Part shown: in pieces, positions 28,995 to 36,447 of the stretch
Layout: each line of letters starts with the position of its first letter
How positions within the stretch are numbered: position 1 is the first letter of the stretch
Assembly (NCBI RefSeq): GCF_006782915.1
Contig: NZ_VCNP01000040.1
Span: 186,001 to 250,000 of the forward strand
From: Streptomyces calvus
Lineage (GTDB): Bacteria > Actinomycetota > Actinomycetes > Streptomycetales > Streptomycetaceae
DNA length: 64,000 bases
Direction: 5' to 3'
Notes under the pieces: model-generated
Told to the model about the DNA's origin: nothing
Seen by the model: the letters and a program-made list of their open reading frames with translations, nothing else
The model's database searches: none
Translations under genes and position numbers: made by a program

Positions 28995-29028
28995 CAGGGA
29001 GTTCGGCTGATGACAGCTGAACTCCCTG
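28995..29028 (+). terminator. tRNA-Ser(GCU) terminator hairpin
   Basis: CAGGGAGTTC (28995-29004) pairs with GAACTCCCTG (29019-29028), extended inward by GGCTG/CAGCT to a 15-bp stem with an ATGA loop, 10 nt after the tRNA. Confidence 0.8.
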
Positions 29029-29199
29029 AGTCGTTTCCCGGGCACGATCCCGGACCGGGCGATCCCGCCGCCGCGTGTCGGCCACGCGCCACACCGCGCG
29101 AAGCCCGGCCTCCGCGGCCGGTGCTCCTGCGCATCCCGTATCCCCGCATCCCGCCGGATCCGACGTTTCCGCAGGTCACAAGGGGTGGGCCTAACGGAT

Positions 29200-29228
29200 T
29201 TCACATGACGGCGGCAGTCATGTAATGT
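29200..29228 (+). promoter_or_regulatory. Candidate promoter of tRNA-Arg
   Basis: TTCACA (29200-29205) and TAATGT (29223-29228) with a 17-bp spacer resemble a vegetative sigma-70-type promoter about 65 bp before the tRNA 5' end. By eye only; the rest of 29029-29292 shows nothing else. Confidence 0.5.
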
Positions 29229-29292
29229 TCTTCCTGTCGCCGCGAGCGGGGCCGAAAAAGCCCGGGGAGCGGCGAGAAAACTGAAGAGACAA

Positions 29293-29365
29293 GCACTCGT
29301 AGCTTAACGGATAGAGCATCTGACTACGGATCAGAAGGTTGCAGGTTCGAATCCTGCCGAGTGCA
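29293..29365 (+). tRNA. tRNA-Arg(ACG), 3' half rebuilt by an integrated element
   Basis: 73 nt. Acceptor GCACTCG (29293-29299) with CGAGTGC (29358-29364), anticodon ACG at 29326-29328, T-arm GCAGGTTCGAATCCTGC. It is the expected substrate of TadA (gene at 51028), which turns A34 to inosine. Its last 38 nt plus 2 flanking nt recur at 30398-30437, the mark of site-specific integration into the tRNA 3' end. Confidence 0.95.
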
Positions 29366-29374
29366 CACAGGTGA

Positions 29375-29400
29375 GAGGCCCCGGAGAGATCCGGGGCCTC
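29375..29400 (+). terminator. Terminator after tRNA-Arg
   Basis: Perfect 11-bp stem (29375-29385 with 29390-29400), GAGA loop, followed by TTGCGTTT. It resembles the hairpin after the second att copy at 30446-30475. Confidence 0.85.
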
Positions 29401-29415
29401 TTGCGTTTCAGCGGC

Positions 29416-29437
29416 GTACAGCAGCGAAGTACAGCAA
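29416..29437. repeat. 22-bp repeat, copy 1 (possible integrase arm site)
   Basis: GTACAGCAGCGAAGTACAGC plus AA; identical to 30288-30309. GTACAGCA occurs twice within each copy. It lies 48 bp inside the left att copy. The remaining gap to the membrane-protein gene (29438-29683) shows nothing else. Confidence 0.75.
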
Positions 29438-29683
29438 GCGGCATCGACTGGCCGGTGCCGCTCCCGCCCATCGCCTGGGATCATCCGGAGGCCGGCGCGA
29501 CGGGCGCGCAGGGCGAACATGCGGGTCGGGTTCCCCGGCTCGATGGGCGCCGGGTACTTCGAGGAGGACCGGGAGTAAGCCTTGCGCGCTAGGAGGCCGA
29601 GGCGCCGCGTCGTCCTGGCGGCGTAACAAGGACCGACCGCTAGCGTGACGATCACCTGCCGGAGGTCGACGCATGCTGGAGCC

Positions 29684-30196
29684 GTGACCACAACAGCCAC
29701 CGAGTTACCCGTCCCGGTGTGGGCCGAACGCGTCGCTCATGCCATCCCGCTCGTCGCGCTTCCTGTGTGCATATGGCGCCTGCCGGTCATCGGCCACGGC
29801 ATGGGCGGCGAGCCTCTGGCACCGACGGCGGGCCATATCGCCTACGTCGTCGCACTCAGCGTCCTCTCCGAGCTCGCCGCGCTGCTCAGCTTCGGTCTGG
29901 TCCGGGCGTGGGGGGAGAGGATTCCCGCCTGGGTCCCTCGGCTCGGCGGCAGGCGCATCCCGCCCGCCGCCGCGCTGGTCCCCGCCACGATCGGTGGCCT
30001 CCTGCTCACTGCGGCCCTGGGCCTCTGGCTGTACAACGCGCTCGCTATCGGAACGGACGCCTGGCCGTACGCCCCGGGCTGGAACATCCTGGCCATGACA
30101 GTCAGCGGTCTGATGAACCTATGGGGCCCGATGCTCCTGCTGCTTGCCTACGCTTACTATCACCGCCGCGTCACCGCCGTCAGGATCAAGACGTGA
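29684..30196 (+). CDS. Membrane protein of unknown function carried by the remnant element
   Basis: 170 residues with about four membrane segments (roughly 15-33, 47-75, 95-120, 130-160). No family recognised. GTG 29684 follows CTGGAG closely; an upstream GTG at 29645 would add 13 residues. It is the only credible gene between the two att repeats. It could be cargo that protected the remnant from loss, or a decaying passenger. Confidence 0.55.
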   Translation: MTTTATELPVPVWAERVAHAIPLVALPVCIWRLPVIGHGMGGEPLAPTAGHIAYVVALSVLSELAALLSFGLVRAWGERIPAWVPRLGGRRIPPAAALVPATIGGLLLTAALGLWLYNALAIGTDAWPYAPGWNILAMTVSGLMNLWGPMLLLLAYAYYHRRVTAVRIKT

Positions 30197-30287
30197 ACAC
30201 CACGGTGAGCGAACCGGCTGAGGCAGTGCGCGCAGCGCGGGGCAGCGACATCGGCCCGGCAGCCGTCCTCCGGAGGCACCCGGCGCG

Positions 30288-30309
30288 GTACAGCAGCGAA
30301 GTACAGCAA
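30288..30309. repeat. 22-bp repeat, copy 2 (possible integrase arm site)
   Basis: Identical to 29416-29437 and 88 bp before the right att copy. Confidence 0.75.
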
Positions 30310-30397
30310 CGACAGCGACCCACCTCGTCCGGCAGCGCCCCTCCCGGGCCGTAGTGCGGCCGGTACGACCGTTCGTGACCGATCCACATAGAGCTAA

Positions 30398-30437
30398 GGA
30401 TCAGAAGGTTGCAGGTTCGAATCCTGCCGAGTGCACA
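30398..30437 (+). other. Right attachment site: isolated tRNA-Arg 3' end
   Basis: 40 nt identical to 29328-29367, from the last anticodon base through the acceptor stem. No 5' half precedes it, so it is not a tRNA gene. A perfect hairpin with 13-bp stem (30446-30475, GTGA loop), presumably the original tRNA terminator, follows. From there to 30813 no gene or further feature is seen. Confidence 0.85.
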
Positions 30438-30445
30438 GCAGACCA

Positions 30446-30475
30446 GAGGCCCCGTGGAGTGATCCACGGGGCCTC
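30446..30475 (+). terminator. Ancestral tRNA-Arg terminator
   Basis: 13-bp perfect stem (30446-30458 with 30463-30475) directly behind the displaced tRNA 3' end. Confidence 0.8.
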
Positions 30476-30813
30476 CGGCATTGCGTGGAGTCCGGGGAGG
30501 GGCAGGGGGAGGGAGTGGAGACGTTCTGAACGGAAGGACGGTCATCCTGACCGCATGTGCCTGCCTGCGGACGGGTTCGGCGCGGTGCGTGAGCGGTGAA
30601 GACGGTTCCTCGTCGACGGCGGTCGGCGGCGCAGGCCGCTCCTCATGTCCTGTTCGTACTCCGTGCACGGTGCAGTCGGTCGGGAACGAGGCGCTCCCGG
30701 TGCAGGGCGCACCGTCGCGGGCCGTCGTCCGGGCGGTTCCCACGGCGCCCGGTCGGGAGCTGAACTGCCGGACGGGAGGCCGTTGTCAGTGGTGGCCCCT
30801 ACTCTCGGCAGGG

Positions 30814-31695
30814 ATGGGACGGATCTGGAGGTGCGCGGGGCTGCGCTGGGCGGCGGACGGACCCGTGCTGGTGTGGGACGGTGGCCGGCGCAGTGCGCTG
30901 ACCTGGGGGAAACGGGTGGCCTTCGGGGTCGAGGAAGGGGGCAGGCGGACCTGCGTGGGGGCGCGGGGGCATGTGTGTCCGCTCGGTGCGGAGGTGCCGG
31001 CGCGGAGCGCGGGGGCGCGCTGCGAGGAGTGTGCCCGGCTGGACCGGGCGCACTCGGTGGCCGCCGACACCGTCGCCGACGATCCTCGGCCCTACCGCGT
31101 CTATCTGGCGTGGTTCGGGCCGGGCATGGCCAAGGTGGGGATCACCGCGGTGGAACGAGGCCCGGCGCGGCTGCTGGAGCAGGGGGCGGTCTGCTTCAGC
31201 TGGCTGGGCAGCGGGCCGCTGATGGCGGCGCGGCGCACCGAGGAACTGCTGCGCGCCGCGCTGGGCGTGCCCGACCGGGTGCCGTACGCCGACAAGCGGG
31301 CCGCGCGGGCGGCGCTCCCGGCGTCCGAGGCCGAACGGGCCGCGCAGCTGGCGGAGCTGCACGCGCGGGCGGTCGCGCTGAGCGGGTGGCCGGAGTCGCT
31401 CGACCGTGCGCCGTTCCGTCCCGTCGACCATGTCGCGGCGTTCGGGCTGGCGGGGGCGCCGGCGGCCGTGGGGGAGGTCGGGTCACTGGTCGCCGGGGGT
31501 GTGGTGAGCGGGGAACTGGTGGCTGCCGCCGGTCCGGATCTGCATCTGGCGACGGGGACGAAAGGGGTCGTGGTGCTGGACACCCGGCTGCTGACGGGGT
31601 GGGGGCTGGTTCCGGCCGGTGCGCGGGAGTTCGCGGTGCCGGTCCGGGCGCTCCGGCTCAAGGAGCGGGCGGAGGCGCAGGACGGGTTGTTCTGA
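30814..31695 (+). CDS. DUF2797 family protein
   Basis: 293 residues from ATG 30814 (GGCAGGG upstream). Visible marks: an N-terminal beta region (WGKRVAFGV), a Cys-rich stretch with CVGARGHVCPLG and CEECARLDRAHS that may bind zinc, then YRVYLAWFGPGMAKVGITAVER and GAVCFSWLGSGPLMAARRTEE, which resemble the GIY-YIG-like part of DUF2797. Function unknown; nuclease-like activity is conceivable but unsupported. The frame is open far upstream without a plausible start. Confidence 0.75.
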   Translation: MGRIWRCAGLRWAADGPVLVWDGGRRSALTWGKRVAFGVEEGGRRTCVGARGHVCPLGAEVPARSAGARCEECARLDRAHSVAADTVADDPRPYRVYLAWFGPGMAKVGITAVERGPARLLEQGAVCFSWLGSGPLMAARRTEELLRAALGVPDRVPYADKRAARAALPASEAERAAQLAELHARAVALSGWPESLDRAPFRPVDHVAAFGLAGAPAAVGEVGSLVAGGVVSGELVAAAGPDLHLATGTKGVVVLDTRLLTGWGLVPAGAREFAVPVRALRLKERAEAQDGLF

Positions 31696-31814
31696 GGAAG
31701 GGAGAGGGGAAGGAGGGGGCCGGGGTGCGACAGGGGGTGGACCCGACGGGCCGGGGCGGGTGATCGTGTCGGGATGTGCGCTCCGCCGGACAACCATGGG
31801 GACACCCGCACGGG

Positions 31815-31860
31815 CACCCAAAGGGACACCCAAAGGGACACCCAAAGGGACACCCAGATG
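31815..31860. repeat. 12-bp tandem repeat upstream of the amidohydrolase
   Basis: Close to four copies of GACACCCAAAGG. Each copy contains an AAAGGGA ribosome-site-like string, so repeat number could shift which start is used. If translated from an upstream ATG at 31774 it encodes TQRD repeats. Confidence 0.7.
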
Positions 31861-32760
31861 GACACCCGTACGGGCATGCGCGGCGAAGCCGTCCGTGTGC
31901 GGCGGTTCTGGGAAGGGCTCGGGCTGCCCGGGCTGATCGACGTGCACACGCACTTCATGCCGGAGCGGGTGCTCCGCAAGGTGTGGGCCTACTTCGACGC
32001 GCTCGGCCCGCTGACCGGCGGCGTCGAGTGGCCGATCACCTACCGCGCGGAGGAGAGGGAACGGGCGGCACTGCTGCGGGAGTTCGGCGTGCGGGCCTTC
32101 ACCGCCATGCTCTACCCGCACAAGCCCGGCATGGCGCGCTGGCTGAACGGCTGGGCGGCCGACTTCGCCGGACGCACGCCCGACTGCCTGCACACCTCGA
32201 CGCTCTTTCCCGAGCCGGGCGTCGTGGAGTACGTCCGGGAGGCGGTCGAGGCGGGGGCCCGGGTGTTCAAGGCGCATGTGCAGGTCGGCGCGTACGACCC
32301 GGCCGACGAGCGGTTGGACGGGGCCTGGGGGCTGCTCGCCGAGGCGGGCGTGCCGGTGGTGATCCACTGGGGGTCCGGGCCCGCGCCCGGCAGGCACACC
32401 GGCCCCGGGCCGGTCGCCCGGGTACTGGCGCGGCACCCCCGGCTGCGGCTGGTCGTGGCGCACCTGGGGATGCCCGAGTACGAGGACTTCCTGGACCTCG
32501 CCGAGCGGTACGAGGAGGTGCGGCTGGACACCACCATGGCGTTCACCGACTTCAGCGAGCGCCTGGCGCCGTTCCCGCGGCGGGCGCTGCCCCGGCTGGC
32601 CGGCCTCGGCGACCGGATCCTGCTCGGCTCGGACTTCCCGAACATCCCGTACCCCTACCTCCACCAGCTGCACGCGCTGGAACGGCTCGGGCTCGGGCAG
32701 GCGTGGCTGCGGGGCGTGTGCCACGACAACGCGGCGCGGCTCTTCCGGCTCCCCGGGTGA
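31858..32760 (+). CDS. Amidohydrolase family protein
   Basis: 300 residues from ATG 31858, preceded by AAGGG in the last repeat copy; starts at 31774 or 31876 are possible. TIM-barrel amidohydrolase_2 marks: DVHTHFMPE (metal-binding HxH) near residue 28, VFKAHVQVG, VVIHWGS, VVAHLGMPE and the catalytic Asp in LLGSDFPNIPY. Related enzymes are decarboxylases or lactonases; the substrate is unknown. The next gene, a response regulator, starts about 110 bp later with its own leader. Confidence 0.85.
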   Translation: MDTRTGMRGEAVRVRRFWEGLGLPGLIDVHTHFMPERVLRKVWAYFDALGPLTGGVEWPITYRAEERERAALLREFGVRAFTAMLYPHKPGMARWLNGWAADFAGRTPDCLHTSTLFPEPGVVEYVREAVEAGARVFKAHVQVGAYDPADERLDGAWGLLAEAGVPVVIHWGSGPAPGRHTGPGPVARVLARHPRLRLVVAHLGMPEYEDFLDLAERYEEVRLDTTMAFTDFSERLAPFPRRALPRLAGLGDRILLGSDFPNIPYPYLHQLHALERLGLGQAWLRGVCHDNAARLFRLPG

Positions 32761-32867
32761 GCGGGGCGCGGGCGGCCCGGCCCGGCTGAGCGCGCCCTCT
32801 GCGTTTCTCAGGGAAAACACAGGTTGCCGAAAGAGTGCTCTCACAGGCCCCGGACATCGTGTGCGGT

Positions 32868-33608
32868 ATGACCACGATCTCGCCCCAGGGGCGCACCGAA
32901 CTGCTCAGGCCGGACGGGAGCCCCGTCCGCGTGCTTGTGGTGGACGACGAGCAGTCGATCACCGAGCTGATGTCCATGGCCCTGCGGTACGAGGGCTGGC
33001 AGATCCGCAGCGCGAAGGACGGCCAGGACGCCATCCGGACGGCGCGCGAGTTCCGGCCCGACGCCGTCGTCCTGGACATGATGCTGCCGGACATGGACGG
33101 GCTGTCCATCCTCGGCCGGCTGCGCCGCGAACTGCCCGACGTGCCCGTGCTGTTCCTGACCGCCAAGGACGCCGTCGAGGACCGGATCGCCGGACTGACC
33201 GCCGGCGGGGACGACTACGTCACCAAGCCGTTCAGCCTGGAGGAGGTCGTCGCGCGGCTGCGCGGGCTGATCCGGCGCTCCGGCGCGGCCGACCGCCGGT
33301 CGGAGTCGGTGCTGGTCGTCGGCGACCTCACCCTCGACGAGGACAGCCACGAGGTCACCCGCGGCGGTGACGACATCCACCTCACGGCCACCGAGTTCGA
33401 GCTGCTGCGCTTCCTCATGCGCAATCCGCGGCGCGTGCTCAGCAAGGCCCAGATCCTCGACCGGGTGTGGTCGTACGACTTCGGCGGGCAGGCGAACGTC
33501 GTCGAGCTGTACATCTCGTACCTGCGCCGGAAGATCGACGCCGGACGGGAGCCGATGATCCACACCCGGCGCGGCGCCGGTTACATGATCAAGCCCGCGG
33601 TCTCGTGA
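32868..33608 (+). CDS. OmpR-family response regulator
   Basis: 246 residues. Receiver domain (about 25-135): VVDDEQ, phospho-Asp in VVLDMMLPDMDG, LTAKDA, and Lys in VTKPF. Winged-helix DNA-binding domain (about 150-240): LTATEFELLRFLMRNPRRVL and DRVWSYDFGGQANVVELYIS. Its GTGA overlap with the sensor kinase gene makes them a two-component pair. The glycosyltransferase genes that follow in the same orientation are likely targets. Confidence 0.93.
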   Translation: MTTISPQGRTELLRPDGSPVRVLVVDDEQSITELMSMALRYEGWQIRSAKDGQDAIRTAREFRPDAVVLDMMLPDMDGLSILGRLRRELPDVPVLFLTAKDAVEDRIAGLTAGGDDYVTKPFSLEEVVARLRGLIRRSGAADRRSESVLVVGDLTLDEDSHEVTRGGDDIHLTATEFELLRFLMRNPRRVLSKAQILDRVWSYDFGGQANVVELYISYLRRKIDAGREPMIHTRRGAGYMIKPAVS

Positions 33609-35155
33609 GCGGACGGCGGCGACCGCGTCCGAGGACCCTGCGGACACGGCTCGTCGTCGCGTCCGTGGTGCTGATCGCGGTGGTGTGCGCGGTGATCGGC
33701 ACGGTGACCGCACTCGCGTTGCGGTCCCATCTCTACGAGCAGCTGGACGGGCAGCTGCGCGAGGTGGCCATGCGGGCGGCGGGCGGTCCGGCGGACGGCC
33801 GGCCGCTCCCCGGGCGGCCGGACCAGGACAACCCGCTCGACTTCGTCGTCAAGGGCCCGCAGGGCTTCGGCACCATCGGCGCGCTCGTCGAGGACGGCCG
33901 GGTGACCCGGGGGATCGTCAGCGAGTCGCGGGAGCGGAACGGCGTCACCACCCCGCAGGCCGCCGCGCTCTCCGCCGCCCAGCTGGCCGCGCTCGCCGCC
34001 GTACCGCGCGACGGGCAGCCGCACACCGTGGACGTGCCGGAGCTGGGCACCTACCGGGTGACGTACGAGAGCGGCCGCAACGGTGCGTTCTACACGGCGT
34101 TGCCGACCGAGGACACCGACGACACCGTCAGCACGCTCATCCTGGTCGAGGTCAGCGTCACCGGCGCCGGACTGGTCGCCGCCGGGATCGCCGGGTACGT
34201 CCTGGTCGGCGTCGCCACCCGCCCCCTGCGCAGGGTCGCCGCCACCGCCACCCGCGTCTCCGAACTTCCGCTGCACAGCGGCGAGGTCAACCTCGAGGAA
34301 CGCGTCCCGGAGTCCGAGTGCGACCCGCACACCGAGGTCGGCCGGGTCGGTGCCGCCCTGAACCGGATGCTCGACCACATCCACGGGGCGCTGCACGCAC
34401 GCCAGGAGAGCGAGACCCGGGTCCGGCAGTTCGTCGCGGACGCAAGCCACGAACTGCGCACCCCGCTGGCCTCCATCCGCGGCTACGCCGAACTCACCCG
34501 GCGCGGCCGGGAGGACGTCGGCCCCGACACCCGGCACGCGCTGCGGCGGATCGAGTCCGAGGCGGGCCGGATGACGCTGCTTGTCGAGGACCTGCTGCTG
34601 CTCGCCCGCCTGGACGCCGGCCGGCCGCTGCGGTTCGAGGAGACCGACCTGGTGCCGCTCGTCGTGGACACCGTCAGCGACGCCCGCGCGGCCGGTCAGG
34701 ACCACGACTGGCGTCTGGAACTGCCCGACGAGCCCGCCACGGTGCTCGCCGACGCCGCACGCCTCCAGCAGGTCCTCGTCAACCTCCTCGGCAACGCCCG
34801 CAACCACACCCCGCCGGGCACCACCGTCACCGCCCGGGTGCGCCGCGCCGGGCCCTGGCTCACCGTGGACGTCGTGGACGACGGGCCGGGCGTCCCGCCC
34901 GCGCTGCTGCCGTACGTCTTCGAACGGTTCGCGCGCGGCGACTCGGCCCGCACCCGCGCCACCGGCTCGACCGGTCTGGGCCTCGCCATCGTGCAGGCCG
35001 TGGCGAGCGCGCACGGCGGTGCCGTGACCGTCGACAGCGTGCCCGGACGGACCGTGTTCACGCTCCATCTGCCGGCCGCGGCACCGCCGTTGGCGTCGGA
35101 GCCGTACTCACAGCCGCGGCACAGCCTCACCACACCGGCACGACAGGGCGCCTGA
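33605..35155 (+). CDS. Sensor histidine kinase
   Basis: 516 residues. Membrane helix near 16-38, an extracytoplasmic sensor domain of about 140 residues, a second helix (about 180-202), HAMP, HisKA with FVADASHELRTPLASI (phospho-His) and HATPase with N-box LVNLLGNARNHTPPGT, DDGPGVP and TGLGLAIV. The GTG start lies inside the stop of the response regulator gene (GTGA). A Pro-rich C-terminal tail follows. The ligand is unknown. Confidence 0.93.
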   Translation: MSGRRRPRPRTLRTRLVVASVVLIAVVCAVIGTVTALALRSHLYEQLDGQLREVAMRAAGGPADGRPLPGRPDQDNPLDFVVKGPQGFGTIGALVEDGRVTRGIVSESRERNGVTTPQAAALSAAQLAALAAVPRDGQPHTVDVPELGTYRVTYESGRNGAFYTALPTEDTDDTVSTLILVEVSVTGAGLVAAGIAGYVLVGVATRPLRRVAATATRVSELPLHSGEVNLEERVPESECDPHTEVGRVGAALNRMLDHIHGALHARQESETRVRQFVADASHELRTPLASIRGYAELTRRGREDVGPDTRHALRRIESEAGRMTLLVEDLLLLARLDAGRPLRFEETDLVPLVVDTVSDARAAGQDHDWRLELPDEPATVLADAARLQQVLVNLLGNARNHTPPGTTVTARVRRAGPWLTVDVVDDGPGVPPALLPYVFERFARGDSARTRATGSTGLGLAIVQAVASAHGGAVTVDSVPGRTVFTLHLPAAAPPLASEPYSQPRHSLTTPARQGA

Positions 35156-35169
35156 GCAGAGTCGGTTCC

Positions 35170-36447
35170 ATGCGAACCGATTCCTCTCCCGGCACCCTGC
35201 CGGCGCGGGACCACCTCCCGGCCGCCGGAGCCGGCCTCCCGGTCCTGGACGTAGTGATCCCCGTCCACAACGAGGAGAAGGACCTCACGCCCTGTGTGCG
35301 CCGGCTGCACGAGCACCTCAGCAGCACCTTCCCCTACGCGTTCCGCATCACGATCGCCGACAACGCGTCCACGGACAGCACTCCGCACGTGGCGGCCCGG
35401 CTGGCGGAGCGGATGGCCGAGGTCCGGTCCGTCCGCCTGGACCGGAAGGGACGCGGCCGGGCCCTGCACACCGTCTGGGCGGCCTCGGACGCCCCCGTCC
35501 TCGCCTACATGGACGTCGACCTGTCCACCGACCTCAACGCGCTGCTGCCGCTGGTCGCCCCGCTGATCTCCGGCCACTCGGACCTCGCCATCGGCTCCCG
35601 GCTGAGCCGCAGTTCACGCGTGGTGCGGGGCGCCAAGCGGGAGTTCATCAGCCGCTCCTACAACCTGATCCTGCGCGGCTCGCTGCAGGCCCGGTTCTCC
35701 GACGCGCAGTGCGGGTTCAAGGCGATCCGCCGGGACGTCGCCCAGGTGCTGCTGCCGCTCGTGGAGGACACCGGCTGGTTCTTCGACACCGAACTCCTGG
35801 TGCTCGCCGAGCGCGCCGGGCTGCGCATCCACGAGGTGCCCGTCGACTGGATCGACGACCCCGACTCCACCGTGCACATCGTGCGGACGGCGACCGAGGA
35901 CCTCAAGGGCGTCTGGCGGGTCGGCAGGGCCCTGGCCACCGGTTCGCTGCCGCTGGACCGGCTGGCGAGGCCGTTCGGTGACGACCCGCGCGACCGGGAC
36001 ATCGAGGACGTGCCGCAGGGACTGGCCCGCCAACTGGTCGGCTTCTGCGTCGTCGGCGTCCTGTCCACCCTGTTCTACCTGCTGCTCTACAGCGGCTTCC
36101 GGGCCTTCACCGGTTCCCAGACCGCCAACGGGCTCGCCCTGCTGGTCTCGGCGGTCGCCAACACCGCCGCCAACCGGCGGCTCACCTTCGGGGTGCGGGG
36201 GCGCGGCGGCGCCGTGCGGCACCAGGCGCAGGGGCTCGTGGTGTTCGGCATCGGACTCGCCCTGACCAGCGGCTCGCTCGCCGCGCTCAACGCGGCGACC
36301 GGCGACCCCGCCCACTCCACCGAACTGGCGGTCCTCGTCGCCGCCAACCTCGCGGCCACGGTGCTGCGCTTCCTGCTCTTCCGGGCGTGGGTGTTCCCGG
36401 ACCGGCCGTCCACTCCTTCCGACCACCATGCGAGGAACCTCCGATGA
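35170..36447 (+). CDS. GT2 glycosyltransferase fused to a GtrA membrane domain
   Basis: 425 residues. N-terminal GT2 domain of the dolichyl-phosphate-mannose-synthase type (about 25-260): VVIPVHNEEKDL, IADNASTDST, YMDVDLSTDL (metal-binding DxD) and QCGFKAIRRD. C-terminal GtrA-like domain with four membrane helices (about 290-415). Such proteins make and move polyprenyl-phosphate sugars across the membrane. Starts 14 bp after the kinase stop and overlaps the next gene by ATGA, so it is cotranscribed with the GT39 gene that would use the lipid-linked sugar. Confidence 0.9.
   Translation: MRTDSSPGTLPARDHLPAAGAGLPVLDVVIPVHNEEKDLTPCVRRLHEHLSSTFPYAFRITIADNASTDSTPHVAARLAERMAEVRSVRLDRKGRGRALHTVWAASDAPVLAYMDVDLSTDLNALLPLVAPLISGHSDLAIGSRLSRSSRVVRGAKREFISRSYNLILRGSLQARFSDAQCGFKAIRRDVAQVLLPLVEDTGWFFDTELLVLAERAGLRIHEVPVDWIDDPDSTVHIVRTATEDLKGVWRVGRALATGSLPLDRLARPFGDDPRDRDIEDVPQGLARQLVGFCVVGVLSTLFYLLLYSGFRAFTGSQTANGLALLVSAVANTAANRRLTFGVRGRGGAVRHQAQGLVVFGIGLALTSGSLAALNAATGDPAHSTELAVLVAANLAATVLRFLLFRAWVFPDRPSTPSDHHARNLR

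Larger units (their letters stand above)
29328..30437. mobile_element. Remnant of a tRNA-Arg-integrated element bounded by 40-bp att repeats
   Basis: A perfect 40-bp direct repeat, GGATCAGAAGGTTGCAGGTT and onward, occurs at 29328-29367 (inside the intact tRNA) and at 30398-30437 (an isolated tRNA 3' end). Both copies are followed by a similar strong GAGGCCCC-type hairpin. A 22-bp sequence, with GTACAGCA repeated inside it, lies at 29416-29437 and again at 30288-30309; these could be integrase arm sites. The 1.07-kb insert carries one membrane-protein gene and no integrase, so it is a remnant or a non-autonomous element. Confidence 0.8.

Noticed and set aside
30398..30437. Second tRNA-Arg gene
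   Set aside because: Only the 3' half is present, without D-arm or 5' acceptor strand; it is an attachment-site copy.
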